DNA of 64,000 bases from assembly GCF_038404985.1 (NCBI RefSeq), contig NZ_JBBKBA010000002.1, positions 434,001 through 498,000 on the forward strand, read 5' to 3'. The notes beneath the pieces are model-generated. The model was not told where the DNA came from. It saw only the letters and a list, made by a program, of their open reading frames with translations, and searched no databases. A program made the position numbers and the translations under genes. This document shows positions 28,060 to 36,491 of this stretch, piece by piece (position 1 is the first letter of the stretch; every line of letters starts with the position of its first letter). The stretch comes from Ferrovibrio sp. MS7 (lineage in GTDB: Bacteria; Pseudomonadota; Alphaproteobacteria; Ferrovibrionales; Ferrovibrionaceae).

Positions 28060-28139
28060 GGAAATGCCGCTTGACCGCGACATAACCACGAGGATAATTA
28101 CGACTACTGGAGCGGGAGTTCCGATAAAACGGCATCTCC
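28060..28139 (+). promoter_or_regulatory. promoter bracketed by distant inverted repeats, copy A
   Basis: GGAAATGCC (28060-28068) and GGCATCTCC (28131-28139) are inverted with one mismatch; the copy B pair is perfect. Directly after the left arm is a plus-strand promoter candidate, TTGACC (28071-28076), 16-bp spacer, GATAAT (28093-28098). It would drive the membrane-protein/hydrolase genes, with the repeats as operator sites, perhaps for the XRE repressor through looping. Confidence 0.5.
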
Positions 28140-28245
28140 TGCCGAATCGTGTCCGCCGGGGAGATACAACCATCCGAACAGAACCGGGCGCCGGACCGCC
28201 GCTTTAATCCCCCATAGCCAATCCACCCGCCGAAAAGAGGCCTTC

Positions 28246-28857
28246 ATGACGAACACCGATTCCGTCACCGCTCCCGCTTTGCCCGAATGGGGCGCCATCC
28301 CGGCCTACCGCAAACTCTGGTTCGTCGGGACCATCAACGCCCTGGGCGTGGCGGTCGCCTTCTTCAACGTGCTGGCCTCGCTGGCGCTGCTGCTACCGGG
28401 GCTGGTCCTGCTTTGGATGGGGCCCGTCTATAAGCGCAAGAAAGACACAGTGGTTCTGCATCGGGTCCGGGACAAGATTGTCTTCTGCATCGTCCTGGTC
28501 ATTGTCCTTGGCTGGAATCTGATGCGGCAAGGCGCTGATGGCGAGTTCGGCCAGACCGCTTCCCTGCCGACTTGCGAGAGCCGGACAGCCCAGAGCCACC
28601 TGAAGGAAGCGGTGAAGAACTCACCCGCGGGGCGCCGGCTGAAGCTGGAGATACAGGAAATACTCTCCGCCGCCCTGACGCAGAATGCCTGGAAGTGGAA
28701 TGCCGGCGAAGCCGTCGTGAAGGACCAGAACGGCGAGTTGCTTGGCTATTTCTGCGAAGCCGAGGCGATCACCAATGCCGGGAAGCGGACCATTCTCTAC
28801 AGCATAAGCTGGACCGATAAGACCAAAGGCCACTGGTATATTGAGGCGCGGTTCTAG
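28246..28857 (+). CDS. hypothetical two-helix membrane protein
   Basis: 203 residues with a good ribosome site (AAGAGG). Two hydrophobic stretches, about residues 26-60 (probably a hairpin, VGTINALGVAVAFFNVLA plus LALLLPGLVLLWMG) and 77-94 (KIVFCIVLVIVLGWNLM), are followed by a soluble region with two Cys (C109 and C167) and YSISWTDKTKGHWYIEARF at the end. No family is recognised. It is present only in copy A of the module, between the XRE control region and the lipoprotein hydrolase, and is likely transcribed from the promoter at 28071. Confidence 0.65.
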   Translation: MTNTDSVTAPALPEWGAIPAYRKLWFVGTINALGVAVAFFNVLASLALLLPGLVLLWMGPVYKRKKDTVVLHRVRDKIVFCIVLVIVLGWNLMRQGADGEFGQTASLPTCESRTAQSHLKEAVKNSPAGRRLKLEIQEILSAALTQNAWKWNAGEAVVKDQNGELLGYFCEAEAITNAGKRTILYSISWTDKTKGHWYIEARF

Positions 28858-28911
28858 CCATATCCAGTTTTCGCCTCGCACATACCCATCCGCATACTTG
28901 GGAGAAGCAGA

Positions 28912-29754
28912 ATGGCTCAATGGAAGCATCTGGTTTCGGCATTTTGTGTATCCATCGCCCTGTTCAGCCTGGCAGGCTGCAAGACCACCGATACCCCGGC
29001 AAATACCTTGACCTATCCAACCGCCAGCTTTCCCGGCGGGAGTGAGCCGCTCGACATCAAGGCGGAAGTCTACAGGCCCGAAGGCGCCGGGCCGTTCCCG
29101 GCGGTGATCGTGATGCATGGCAGCGGCGGTCTGCGCGAGCATCACCGTATCTGGGCCCGCAAGCTCGTCTCCTGGGGTTACGTCGCCTTGGTAATCGACA
29201 GCTTCTCGCCGAGAGGCTTCCCCAATGGGATCGCAACCAACACTCCGGCCGTAATGCCGCAGAAGCGGGTATCCGATGCCATCGGGGCTGCCGAGTGGCT
29301 CAACAAGCAGCCGTATGTCGCCAAGGGAAAGCTCGCCACCATCGGTTTCTCCCACGGTGGCTGGACCACCATGAAGCTGGTCCAGGAAGACTTCCACGCC
29401 AAGGAGTACGGCATCAAGGGCTCGATTGCCTACTACCCGCTCTGCGATGTGAAAACCGAAGGCAACGTCGCCATTCCGCTGCTGATCCTGATCGGCGACA
29501 AGGACGGCTGGACGCCGGCCTATCGCTGCCAGGAGTTGGTCAACGGCCGCACGCTCAAGCGCAAGGACCTAGTCGAACTGGTGGTCTATCCGGGCGTCAC
29601 GCATTCCTTCGACGAGTACATCCCGCGCCCGGTTGACGTGCCGGGTACCGTGATCGGCGGCAAGGTCGAGATGCATCGTCTCGAAATGAATCCTGCCGCC
29701 ACAGCCGATGCCGAGAAGCGGGTGAAGGAGTTTCTTGGCAGGCTTCTGAAATAG
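28912..29754 (+). CDS. dienelactone-hydrolase-family lipoprotein
   Basis: 280 residues. The signal peptide ends in lipobox SLAGC (C23). The alpha/beta-hydrolase core has the oxyanion region VIVMHGSGGLREHH (66-79), the nucleophile elbow IGFSHGG (144-150, S147), the acid region LILIGDKDGWTP (191-202) and the catalytic His in YPGVTHSFDE (H231). Dienelactone-hydrolase relatives usually have Cys as nucleophile; Ser is common in exported homologues. The C-terminus ends EKRVKEFLGRLLK. It is probably anchored to the periplasmic face and hydrolyses an unknown ester or lactone. Two further homologues lie in the window: the pseudogene just downstream and the 62238 gene. Confidence 0.88.
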   Translation: MAQWKHLVSAFCVSIALFSLAGCKTTDTPANTLTYPTASFPGGSEPLDIKAEVYRPEGAGPFPAVIVMHGSGGLREHHRIWARKLVSWGYVALVIDSFSPRGFPNGIATNTPAVMPQKRVSDAIGAAEWLNKQPYVAKGKLATIGFSHGGWTTMKLVQEDFHAKEYGIKGSIAYYPLCDVKTEGNVAIPLLILIGDKDGWTPAYRCQELVNGRTLKRKDLVELVVYPGVTHSFDEYIPRPVDVPGTVIGGKVEMHRLEMNPAATADAEKRVKEFLGRLLK

Positions 29755-29838
29755 CCACCCTCCAGACAACCTCCCTTTCGATAATCAGGAAGGGCCAGCC
29801 TTTCGTTAAGTTTCACCACAAAATCGACAGGAGAATTC

Positions 29839-30505
29839 ATGCGTAAGATATTAAAAAAAGCCTTGTCTTATTGGTGTTCGCATTTTGCGTCTCTCTCAAT
29901 GAGACCCGCGCCTGGTCCAAGGAGAATGTGACCTACCCAAACGCGTTTATTGCGGCGCTAGGTGTTGCAGCAACAGTGTATGCAGGCATTTATAAACCCT
30001 GAGGCAATGAGCCATTCCCTGTAGTCATCGTTCTGCACGGTTGTGGCGGCACCGACTACCATCATATGGCTTGGGCAGAGCGCCTAGTGTCCTGGGGCAC
30101 TAAATATCTAGCTAGCTTGCCCTATGTGGCAAAGAACAAGATCGGCCTCGTTGGCTTTTCCCGTGGCGGTTGGACAATCATGAGAGCCGTACAGGAGAAG
30201 TATAAGCTGAAGTCATATCGCATCCGTGGCACCGTCGCCTATTACCCTTACCCCACTCCCAAGCAAGACACGAAAATAAGCGTGTGCCGCTCTTCAACCT
30301 CATTGGAGATGATGACAGCCGGACACCGGCACCTCTCTGCCGTGAATTGCAGGCAGGCGACGCCCCCAAGTCGGCAGCCCCGGCTGAAATGGGGTTCTAC
30401 CCCGGCACCTATCACAGCTTCGACCGGCCCGGGCGCATCACAGAAGCGGATGGTTGGGGTGTTGGCGACGGGGTGAAGAAGCACAAGACCGGCGGCAGCA
30501 CGTAA
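29839..30505 (+). pseudogene. decayed dienelactone-hydrolase-family gene, end of module copy A
   Basis: In pieces across frames this matches the intact protein at 62238-63077: KENVTYPN, YAGIYKP, VIVLHGCGGTDY, WAERLVSWG, YLA-LPYVAK, LVGFSRGGWT, RGTVAYYPY, PAPLCRELQAG and YHSFDRPGRIT are all recognisable. Damage visible: a frame disruption in the signal peptide, a TGA after YKP (about 30001), an internal loss of about 35 codons after LVSWG, a one-base shift near 30282, and loss of the C-terminal 30 residues. The nucleophile elbow is GFSRGG instead of GFSHGG. It is certainly non-functional as a whole. Confidence 0.85.
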
Positions 30506-30716
30506 CCTCCCTCCTGTCACACCGGCCAAGAACCCGATGTGACCCTACCCAGTCAGCATATAGTTTAAGACTGTCTGGAGATCAGCCTGACCCTGCGCCA
30601 ACGCCCCCTGGACCTGTTGGGCAACATAGTCTGGACAAAAGGTTATTCTCTTTCTATGGGATAGCTATTATTGTCATGTGGTTAGATTTTTCATTGTATT
30701 TTAAAGGAAGAAAATT

Positions 30717-31571
30717 ATGGGTGAGGCGAAAAGGCGTAAAACTCTGAATTCTTCTACTCGCCATGCCATGCTGCGCTCACTTTTTGACAAGCATAGTATC
30801 GACGCTTCAAGTCCTGGTTTTTATGATAATCCGGGCTTCATCCAACAAGAAAAGCGAAACCCACTATTTCTCGAGAACTACGCAATCTGGGTGCGAGACC
30901 AGCCATACACGGTAAGGTACATGAAGCAGGTGCGAGAGGTCCTGCCCCGTTTCTGCACTCTAATTCATAAGCATCTCTCCACGGACGCTCTTCTAGGCAA
31001 TTGTAAGCAAGTTAATCTTGCTGCAAACCGCTTCCTTGATCGGCTTGGCATTTGGAGCTACGTCGCGGGTGGTTCCCTCACAGTTTCTCTCACGAACCAT
31101 CCTGAATTAGGGCCTCGGTACCTTAGGCTTGTAGATCACCTTGACGACCCATGTGGCATAACTGGGCATTTCTGGCTAGTTATCCCTCCATTTCAGTGCG
31201 TTGACCTTACCGCACGTTTGCAACGATGGGATCACCGCCATTTCATTGAAGAGATACCCAGTACCGTCGTGATTGAGTCGGCCACACTTTTCCGGGCCCG
31301 TGAAGTAGACATTATTGGGCCCGGAGCCGGAGACAACACAATCAAAAAATTTCAAGCAGCAATCCTCGACCTCCCTCGTTTTCAAAGACAGGGGTTTTCT
31401 GCATTTCGCGCCGCTGTAGGCAATACCGAGCTAGAATATGTTCCTCAAGGTATTGTCGCTGCGAACGAGCCACTAGAAATAATTGGCAGCGGCGGAGGCT
31501 TCGAGGCCCTAAAAATATGGAATGAAACCATTGCCCCCGCATTTGGCGCAGAAAAGATTAGCCACAAATAA
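30717..31571 (+). CDS. uncharacterised protein with a transglutaminase/papain-like C-H-D order
   Basis: 284 residues, ATG preceded by AAGGAAG. It starts MGEAKRRK, a basic opening common to several uncharacterised families. In the middle, GNCKQVNLAANRFLDRLGIWSYVAGG (C96), ITGHFWLVIPP (H151) and CVDLTARLQ (D163) occur in the order and spacing of transglutaminase-like cysteine enzymes. This is inference from pattern, not a named family. The codon usage is notably A/T-richer than neighbours. No signal peptide or membrane segment. It lies alone after 211 bp of empty DNA following the hydrolase pseudogene, so it may be a later arrival. Confidence 0.6.
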   Translation: MGEAKRRKTLNSSTRHAMLRSLFDKHSIDASSPGFYDNPGFIQQEKRNPLFLENYAIWVRDQPYTVRYMKQVREVLPRFCTLIHKHLSTDALLGNCKQVNLAANRFLDRLGIWSYVAGGSLTVSLTNHPELGPRYLRLVDHLDDPCGITGHFWLVIPPFQCVDLTARLQRWDHRHFIEEIPSTVVIESATLFRAREVDIIGPGAGDNTIKKFQAAILDLPRFQRQGFSAFRAAVGNTELEYVPQGIVAANEPLEIIGSGGGFEALKIWNETIAPAFGAEKISHK

Positions 31572-31586
31572 CAATACTATTCTGGC

Positions 31587-31856
31587 ATGAAATATCTACT
31601 GGACAAAAATGTCATATTGGATTTCGGATTACAGATAGCAGATCAATTTCTTATGTTGCCAGAAATTCTTCGCTCACCCTTATTGTGGTCAACGCTACTT
31701 CAATCCCACAACCAACGCCGCAGCTCTCTCGACCTGCGGCAAATCACCAGTGGCCTACACTTCGCTGAACCGCGATGCCTTCATGACACCCCTTCGTTTC
31801 CGGTTCCTGAATCATATCTAGAATTTTCCGACTTTCTGCGGTCCAGTCTACTGTAG
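31587..31856 (+). CDS. doubtful short ORF with a PIN-like first strand
   Basis: 89 residues starting MKYLLDKNVILDFG, which resembles the opening of PIN-domain toxins (MKYLLDTNVIL), but no later PIN acidic residues are seen and the rest looks like random low-GC sequence. It starts 15 bp after the previous gene with a poor ribosome site. It may be a truncated PIN remnant or a chance ORF. From here to 31983 I see no other gene. Confidence 0.25.
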   Translation: MKYLLDKNVILDFGLQIADQFLMLPEILRSPLLWSTLLQSHNQRRSSLDLRQITSGLHFAEPRCLHDTPSFPVPESYLEFSDFLRSSLL

Positions 31857-31983
31857 GCTGGTCCGTGCATGCAGTTCACCTTCATACGAGAGATAAATCT
31901 TCTCAGCCAACAAGCTGCGCGACTTCAGTTGGTCGGAATGGCGCTTCTGCGGAAAAAGGGCAGATTGCAGGGGTAAGATTCGT

Positions 31984-32700
31984 CTAGCTACCGAGAATCT
32001 TGCCGAGCGCGGCAAGAATTACTCTGGCATGTACGAAGTGTCCTCGCTTGCTTGCATATGTAGCTCTCAGCATGATTCCCGCGAAGCGATGGTCACGCGG
32101 CTTGGAATCTCCAACCCAAAATACCGGCGTCCCGCTCAAGCCATCAAGCGTAGTGCATGCGGCTAGATCCCGAAAAGCGACCTCATGGCAATGCGCCATC
32201 GGTGACGCGCCAAGATAGTCAGCCTCAATTATTGCGGCCTGCTGATTGATCACTGCCTGTTCATAGTCGATGGCGTTTAGATCATGTGGGAAGCCCCTCA
32301 TGATAAAGCTACCAGGCATCAGTGGTTGCCAAACCAATTGTGGATGTTGAAGCGGATATGGTAGCTGCCCGCCAAACTGAGTGTCGTCGTACATAATTCG
32401 CTCAAGCGGATAGAACGCCAGGTCCCCCCAATCCGGGTCATCGACATCTGAAATCTTTATGGTGACTTGCGCATTGTGGGGAGCAAATTCATGCGCTCCC
32501 AGATGAAACTGGATGCGCACGTCGTCCGCAGTAAACCCCTTGATAACATGCTTGGCCGTGATTGCGAAGTCGCAGCCATTATACCTGCATAAGAAGCATG
32601 TGCCGCGTCCAGTGTATTCGTAGCCCTCTACAGCGTTCTCGAACATCATCTGTCGAGATGAATTGAGCATGTCGATCACACGCATTAAGTACCTCCCCAT
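31984..32700 (-). CDS. trypsin-like serine protease domain protein
   Basis: 238 residues, no signal peptide. The trypsin fold is indicated by GTCFLCRYNGCDFAITAKHVI with catalytic H51, DPDWGDLAFY with D93 and TTLDGLSGTPVFW with S189 (GLSGTP instead of GDSGGP). Residues between contain QLVWQPLMPGSFIMRGFP, typical of the strand preceding the Ser domain. It is about the length of a bare protease domain and appears cytosolic, as is common for trypsin-like proteins in defence and stress loci. It stands alone, convergent with the 30717 gene and upstream of the arsenic genes. The alternative start at 32685 would remove five residues. Target unknown. Confidence 0.78.
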   Translation of the reverse strand: MGRYLMRVIDMLNSSRQMMFENAVEGYEYTGRGTCFLCRYNGCDFAITAKHVIKGFTADDVRIQFHLGAHEFAPHNAQVTIKISDVDDPDWGDLAFYPLERIMYDDTQFGGQLPYPLQHPQLVWQPLMPGSFIMRGFPHDLNAIDYEQAVINQQAAIIEADYLGASPMAHCHEVAFRDLAACTTLDGLSGTPVFWVGDSKPRDHRFAGIMLRATYASKRGHFVHARVILAALGKILGS

Positions 32701-32858
32701 TTATAGTCCGAGTAATCACAGCTGAAAACAACACCTTACAGAGGATAAGATGCGGCTTTGGGGTGCCGCGTCCAATCCAGTCGACACTCACTTCGTTTAC
32801 TCCGAGAAACACTCACTTAGTATGAATTGCGATTTTTCTACTATTCTTTTTCGGCGAT

Positions 32859-33917
32859 TTAGAGTCGCCCATACCAAACGCGGCTGCCATTGACGATCTT
32901 AACGACCGACAGCATCACCGGCACCTCGATGAGCACGCCGACCACAGTCGCCAGCGCAGCGCCTGAATTCAAACCAAAGATACTTATCGCCGCCGCGACT
33001 GCCAGCTCGAAGAAATTGCTGGCGCCGATTAAAGCCGATGGACCGGCCACACAATGCGCCACGCCGAATTGGCGATTAAGCCAATAGGCTAGCCCGGAAT
33101 TGAAATAGACCTGGATCAGGATCGGCACGGCCAGCAGCGCGATGACCAGCGGATGCGCCACGATCTGCTCGCCCTGAAAGGCAAAGAGCAGCACAAGGGT
33201 GGCAAGCAGGGCCACGAGGGAAACCGGCCCCAGGGCCTGCTGGGCGCGCTCCAATCCACGTATACCATTGTTCGCCAATAACAGCCGGCGCCAAATCTGG
33301 GCGATGACAACCGGAATGACGATATAAAGCCCGACCGAGAGCAGCAGCGTGTCCCAGGGCACGGTGATCGCCGATATGCCGAGCAGCAAGCCGACGATGG
33401 GCGCGAAAGCCACCACCATGATGGCATCGTTCAACGCCACCTGGCTCAGCGTGAAATGCGGCTCGCCATCGACGAGGTTGCTCCACACGAATACCATGGC
33501 CGTGCATGGTGCTGCCGCCAGCAGAATCAAACCGGCGATATAGGAAGCGATCTGATCGGCGGGCAGATATGGCCGAAACAGCCAGCCGACAAAAATCCAG
33601 CCGAGCAGGGCCATGGAAAACGGCTTCACCGCCCAATTGATGAACAGCGTGACGCCGATGCCACGCCAATGCTGCCGCACCTCGCCCAGGGCGCCGAAGT
33701 CGATCTTCAATAGCATCGGGATGATCATCAACCAGATCAGTACCGCGACCGGCAAGTTGACCTTGGCGATTTCCGCCGCCGCGACGACCTGGAAGACCGC
33801 CGGAAACCAATGACCGAGCGCGATACCAGCCAAGATGCAGAGCGCGACCCAGAGAGTCAGGTATCGCTCGAAGCGATTCATCACCGGCTTGGATCGGCCG
33901 ACAGCGACATCCGACAT
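32859..33917 (-). CDS. acr3: ACR3-family arsenite efflux permease
   Basis: 352 residues, about 10 helices. Conserved ACR3 features: RYLTLWVALCILAGIALGH (18-36), VLIWLMIIPMLLKIDF (59-74), LLAAAPCTAMVFVWSNL with the essential Cys of helix 4, and GASNFFELAVAAAISIFG near the end. It exports As(III) driven by proton motive force and would handle arsenite produced by the two reductases upstream. It is the last gene of the minus-strand operon arsR - arsC - arsC - acr3, 13 bp downstream of the glutaredoxin-type reductase gene. Confidence 0.96.
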   Translation of the reverse strand: MSDVAVGRSKPVMNRFERYLTLWVALCILAGIALGHWFPAVFQVVAAAEIAKVNLPVAVLIWLMIIPMLLKIDFGALGEVRQHWRGIGVTLFINWAVKPFSMALLGWIFVGWLFRPYLPADQIASYIAGLILLAAAPCTAMVFVWSNLVDGEPHFTLSQVALNDAIMVVAFAPIVGLLLGISAITVPWDTLLLSVGLYIVIPVVIAQIWRRLLLANNGIRGLERAQQALGPVSLVALLATLVLLFAFQGEQIVAHPLVIALLAVPILIQVYFNSGLAYWLNRQFGVAHCVAGPSALIGASNFFELAVAAAISIFGLNSGAALATVVGVLIEVPVMLSVVKIVNGSRVWYGRL

Positions 33918-33929
33918 GATCTTATACCT

Positions 33930-34355
33930 TTATTGATGGACGCGATTGCCACTGGCATCGACCAGAAGCGTACCGTCCTCCTTGGCTATTGGCCCTTGCT
34001 GCGGATGGGGCAGAATATCCAAAACTGTTTCCGATGGGCGGCACAGCCTGGTGCCAAGCGGCGTAACAACAATGGGGCGATTGATCAGAATAGGTTGCGC
34101 CAGCATGAAATCGATCAATTCGTCATCGCTCCATTTGGCATCGCCCAAGCCAAGGGCAGCGAACGGTGTACCTTTCTCGCGCAGCAAGTCGCGCGGCGGA
34201 ATGCCCATCCGTGCGATCAGCGAGACTAGCGTGGGGCGATCCGGGGGCGCCTTCAAATACTCGATGATCTCCGGTTCTTCGCCGCTATTGCGGATCAGGG
34301 CCAGTACGTTGCGCGAGGTGCCGCAATCTGGATTGTGGTAGATACGGATGCTCAT
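33930..34355 (-). CDS. arsC: glutaredoxin-dependent arsenate reductase ArsC
   Basis: 141 residues. The active site motif HNPDCGTSRN (C11) is typical of the Grx-type ArsC of E. coli plasmid R773, with the conserved Arg residues in LINRPIVVTPLGTRLCRPSE (about 90-109) that bind arsenate. It reduces As(V) to As(III) using glutathione and glutaredoxin. Its start overlaps the stop of the second, phosphatase-type reductase (ATGA), so both are made together. Two mechanistically unrelated reductases in one operon allow use of either the glutathione or thioredoxin pool. Confidence 0.95.
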   Translation of the reverse strand: MSIRIYHNPDCGTSRNVLALIRNSGEEPEIIEYLKAPPDRPTLVSLIARMGIPPRDLLREKGTPFAALGLGDAKWSDDELIDFMLAQPILINRPIVVTPLGTRLCRPSETVLDILPHPQQGPIAKEDGTLLVDASGNRVHQ

Positions 34356-34876
34356 GATGCCTGCGGCAGGGAGCGGCCGATTTCGTTCAGGCGGGCCTGC
34401 AAGGTCATCTCATCCAGCGAACGGAACGGCAGGCTGGTGAAGATGCGGATGCGGTTGGTCAGCATCCGATAGGTGTCGGCAAAAGCGAGCCGCTGTTCCA
34501 CTTCGCTGCCCTCTACCGCCGCTGGGTCAGCCAATCCCCAATGCGCCGACATCGGCTGACCGGGCCAGATTGGGCAGACCTCGTTGGCCGCGTTATCGCA
34601 GACCGTGAAGACGAAATCCATGTGCGGCGCGTCGGGCTTGGCAAATTCATCCCAGGACTTCGAGCGCAAATCCTTGATGGGATGGCCGCTCTTTTCCAGC
34701 AGGTCCAGGGCGAAGGGATGCACCTGTCCCTTGGGAAAGCTGCCGGCGCTGTAGGCGCGGAAGCGGCCCTGGCCGAGTTGGTTCATGATCGCCTCGGCGA
34801 GGATGCTGCGGGCGGAATTCCCCGTGCAGAGAAACAGGACGTTAAACAGCTTTTCGGGTGCGCTGGACTGGCTCAT
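34352..34876 (-). CDS. arsC: low-molecular-weight-phosphatase-type arsenate reductase
   Basis: 174 residues from the ATG at 34876. The P-loop LFLCTGNSARS (C17-x5-R23) is that of LMW tyrosine phosphatase-like ArsC, followed by SAGSFPKGQVHPFAL, HMDFVFTVCDNAANEVCP and W-G-L-A-DPAAVEGSE; the second redox Cys would be in the CDNAANEVC region. It reduces arsenate with thioredoxin or, in related ArsC, mycothiol-like partners. It overlaps the ArsR gene by 35 bp and the Grx-type arsC by 4 bp, second in the operon. Confidence 0.93.
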   Translation of the reverse strand: MSQSSAPEKLFNVLFLCTGNSARSILAEAIMNQLGQGRFRAYSAGSFPKGQVHPFALDLLEKSGHPIKDLRSKSWDEFAKPDAPHMDFVFTVCDNAANEVCPIWPGQPMSAHWGLADPAAVEGSEVEQRLAFADTYRMLTNRIRIFTSLPFRSLDEMTLQARLNEIGRSLPQAS

Positions 34877-35207
34877 GCCGCTTTCCTTTGACAGCAGGAC
34901 GGCAAAGTTCCGGTTTGCCGCCACAACAATGATCGCTAAGGAATGCGATCACCTCATTCATGCGGTCGATGTCGATGCTGTAGATCAGCAACCGGCTATC
35001 GCGCCGCTGCCGGATCAGGCCCGCCCGATGCAGATGCGCCAGGTGAAACGACAAGGTGGCGGCCGGAACAGCCAAAGTCTCGGCAATCTCGCCGGCACAG
35101 AGACCCTCGGCACCGTATCCCACCAGCAAGCGGTAGATCGCCAGCCGGGTACCCTGCGCCAGGGAGGCGAAGGCGGCGACAGCCGATGCATCATCAATTC
35201 TTTTCAT
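34842..35207 (-). CDS. arsR: ArsR-family arsenic-responsive repressor
   Basis: 121 residues from the ATG at 35207; an ATG at 35234 would add nine residues. Winged-helix core: ASLAQGTRLAIYRLLV, LCAGEIAETLAVPAATLSFHLAHLHRAGLI, RRDSRLLIYSID. Metal ligands are not in the ELCVCDL position of classical ArsR but in a C-terminal SDHCCGGKPELC (about 93-104), as in the ArsR type with C-terminal Cys pairs. It is first in the arsR-arsC-arsC-acr3 operon and would repress it until arsenite binds. The upstream region 35208-35272 contains the promoter, sharing no obvious match to the operators at 37902 and 38320. Confidence 0.92.
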   Translation of the reverse strand: MKRIDDASAVAAFASLAQGTRLAIYRLLVGYGAEGLCAGEIAETLAVPAATLSFHLAHLHRAGLIRQRRDSRLLIYSIDIDRMNEVIAFLSDHCCGGKPELCRPAVKGKRHEPVQRTRKAV

Positions 35208-35272
35208 GATTCCAGTATTATCGAAATTATCCATGAAATCCCGTGAACCTTTTGTGACGAAGGAGGTACTCC

Positions 35273-36481
35273 TCAAGCGTCTTCTGGCACCGGTTGCGTG
35301 TTGCCGGCTTTTTCCGCCCGCAACAGCAGCATGGCGGCGAAGCCCAGCAAACAGAGGCCACTGGAAAACAACAGGACATGGCGGCCGAAATTTTCCAGCA
35401 GGATGGCAAAGACGAAAGGTGCCCCGGCCTGCCCGAACCGAGCCGGCGCAACCAACCATCCCTGGCGCCTGCCATAGCCGCTCGGGCCGAAGATGGTCAG
35501 CGGCAGAGTTCCCTTGGCAATCGTCATCACCCCATTCCCGGCGCCATGCAGCAAGGTGAAGAGATAAACAGCCGGCGCGCCGAAGATGAGCACCAGCATT
35601 GCCCCGATTGGGTGTGTGATAGAGGCCAGCCGAGCCGATAGCAGCGGATGAAACCGCTGCAATAGACTGTATTCAAGGATGCGGGCGGCAACCTGGGCTG
35701 GCCCGACCAGGGCGGCGGCGGCGATGGCTTCGGCTTTCGAGGCGCCGGCTGCTTCAAGCATGCGCGGCAGATGCGCCGCCAGGGCCGTGCTGGTGATCCA
35801 GGTAACGGCAAAAGCGAAAGCCAGCAGCACCATGGAGCGGCTGAAAATGCTCTCCGCCTTGGCGCTTAGGGCTGTCTTGGGTGCGGACACCGTTATATGA
35901 GCCCCGAGTTCGCGCGGCACCATCAGCCGGTTGAGCGGCAGTCCGATCAAGACATGCGCTCCGGCCCAGACGAAGCAGGTGGCGCGCCAACCCCATTCGG
36001 CATCGAGATAGGCGGAGATCGGCCAGCAGATGGTGCTGGCGAAGCCAGCCAGCAGGGTGATCCCGGTGATGGCGCGGCGGGCATCCTTGCCATAGATGGC
36101 GGTCAGCGTGGCGAAGGCGGCTTCATAGAGGCCGATTGCCATCCCGGCGCCTATCGCCAGCCAGGCGATGAAGAAGGTGGCGAGGCCGGACGAGGCGCCG
36201 AGCAAGGCCAAGCCGCCGGCAAAGATCAGGCTGGACAGGGCGAGCACATTGCGTCCGCCGAAACGGTCGATATAGCCGCCCACACCAGGGCCAATGAAGG
36301 CGGTAAGCACCATTGCCACCGAGAAGGCACCATAAATCCACGCCGTGGAGACGCCCAATTCCGCTGCCATCGGCGCAGCCAGGATGGCGGGAAGGTAATA
36401 GGTCGAACCCCAGCTCAGCGTCTGCGCCGTGCCGAGCGCGATAACCACCCTGGTTTGCTTCGTGGTTCGCGGATCGGACAT
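35273..36481 (-). CDS. MFS transporter of the arsenic gene cluster
   Basis: 402 residues from the ATG at 36481, with GAGGTGG 7 bp upstream; a GTG three codons earlier is possible. About 12 helices; the sequence IALGTAQTLSWGSTYYLPAILAAPMAAELG (first helix) and GPGVGGYIDRFGGRNVLALSSL (motif A region) are typical of the MFS branch frequently found beside arsR genes in Alphaproteobacteria. The second half holds GPAQVAARILEY. Its gene follows the flavoprotein gene by 10 bp on the same strand, so the two form an operon downstream of the second ArsR. It may export an organoarsenical or oxidised product made by the flavoprotein; this is inference. Confidence 0.85.
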   Translation of the reverse strand: MSDPRTTKQTRVVIALGTAQTLSWGSTYYLPAILAAPMAAELGVSTAWIYGAFSVAMVLTAFIGPGVGGYIDRFGGRNVLALSSLIFAGGLALLGASSGLATFFIAWLAIGAGMAIGLYEAAFATLTAIYGKDARRAITGITLLAGFASTICWPISAYLDAEWGWRATCFVWAGAHVLIGLPLNRLMVPRELGAHITVSAPKTALSAKAESIFSRSMVLLAFAFAVTWITSTALAAHLPRMLEAAGASKAEAIAAAALVGPAQVAARILEYSLLQRFHPLLSARLASITHPIGAMLVLIFGAPAVYLFTLLHGAGNGVMTIAKGTLPLTIFGPSGYGRRQGWLVAPARFGQAGAPFVFAILLENFGRHVLLFSSGLCLLGFAAMLLLRAEKAGNTQPVPEDA

Positions 36482-36491
36482 TGCCGCCACC

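Larger units (their letters stand above)
24440..30505 (+). repeat. duplicated recombinase/DUF3768/XRE module, copy A
   Basis: From the shared left-edge word TTGCCAAGTCG (24440) through the hydrolase pseudogene, gene order matches that of 57866-63077 in the same orientation: recombinase, nitrilase-fold protein, 68-residue protein, 'ALFQG' protein, 'TVD-LLEG' protein, DUF3768, convergent XRE, hydrolase. By my count the recombinases differ at about 24 of 191 residues and the 68-residue proteins at 7. Copy A has two extra genes (membrane protein 28246, lipoprotein hydrolase 28912) and a dead last gene. The outer right boundary is uncertain. Confidence 0.85.

Noticed and set aside
31587-31856. PIN-domain toxin
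   Set aside because: Only the first strand resembles PIN; the later acidic active-site residues are absent. Kept as a low-confidence ORF only.
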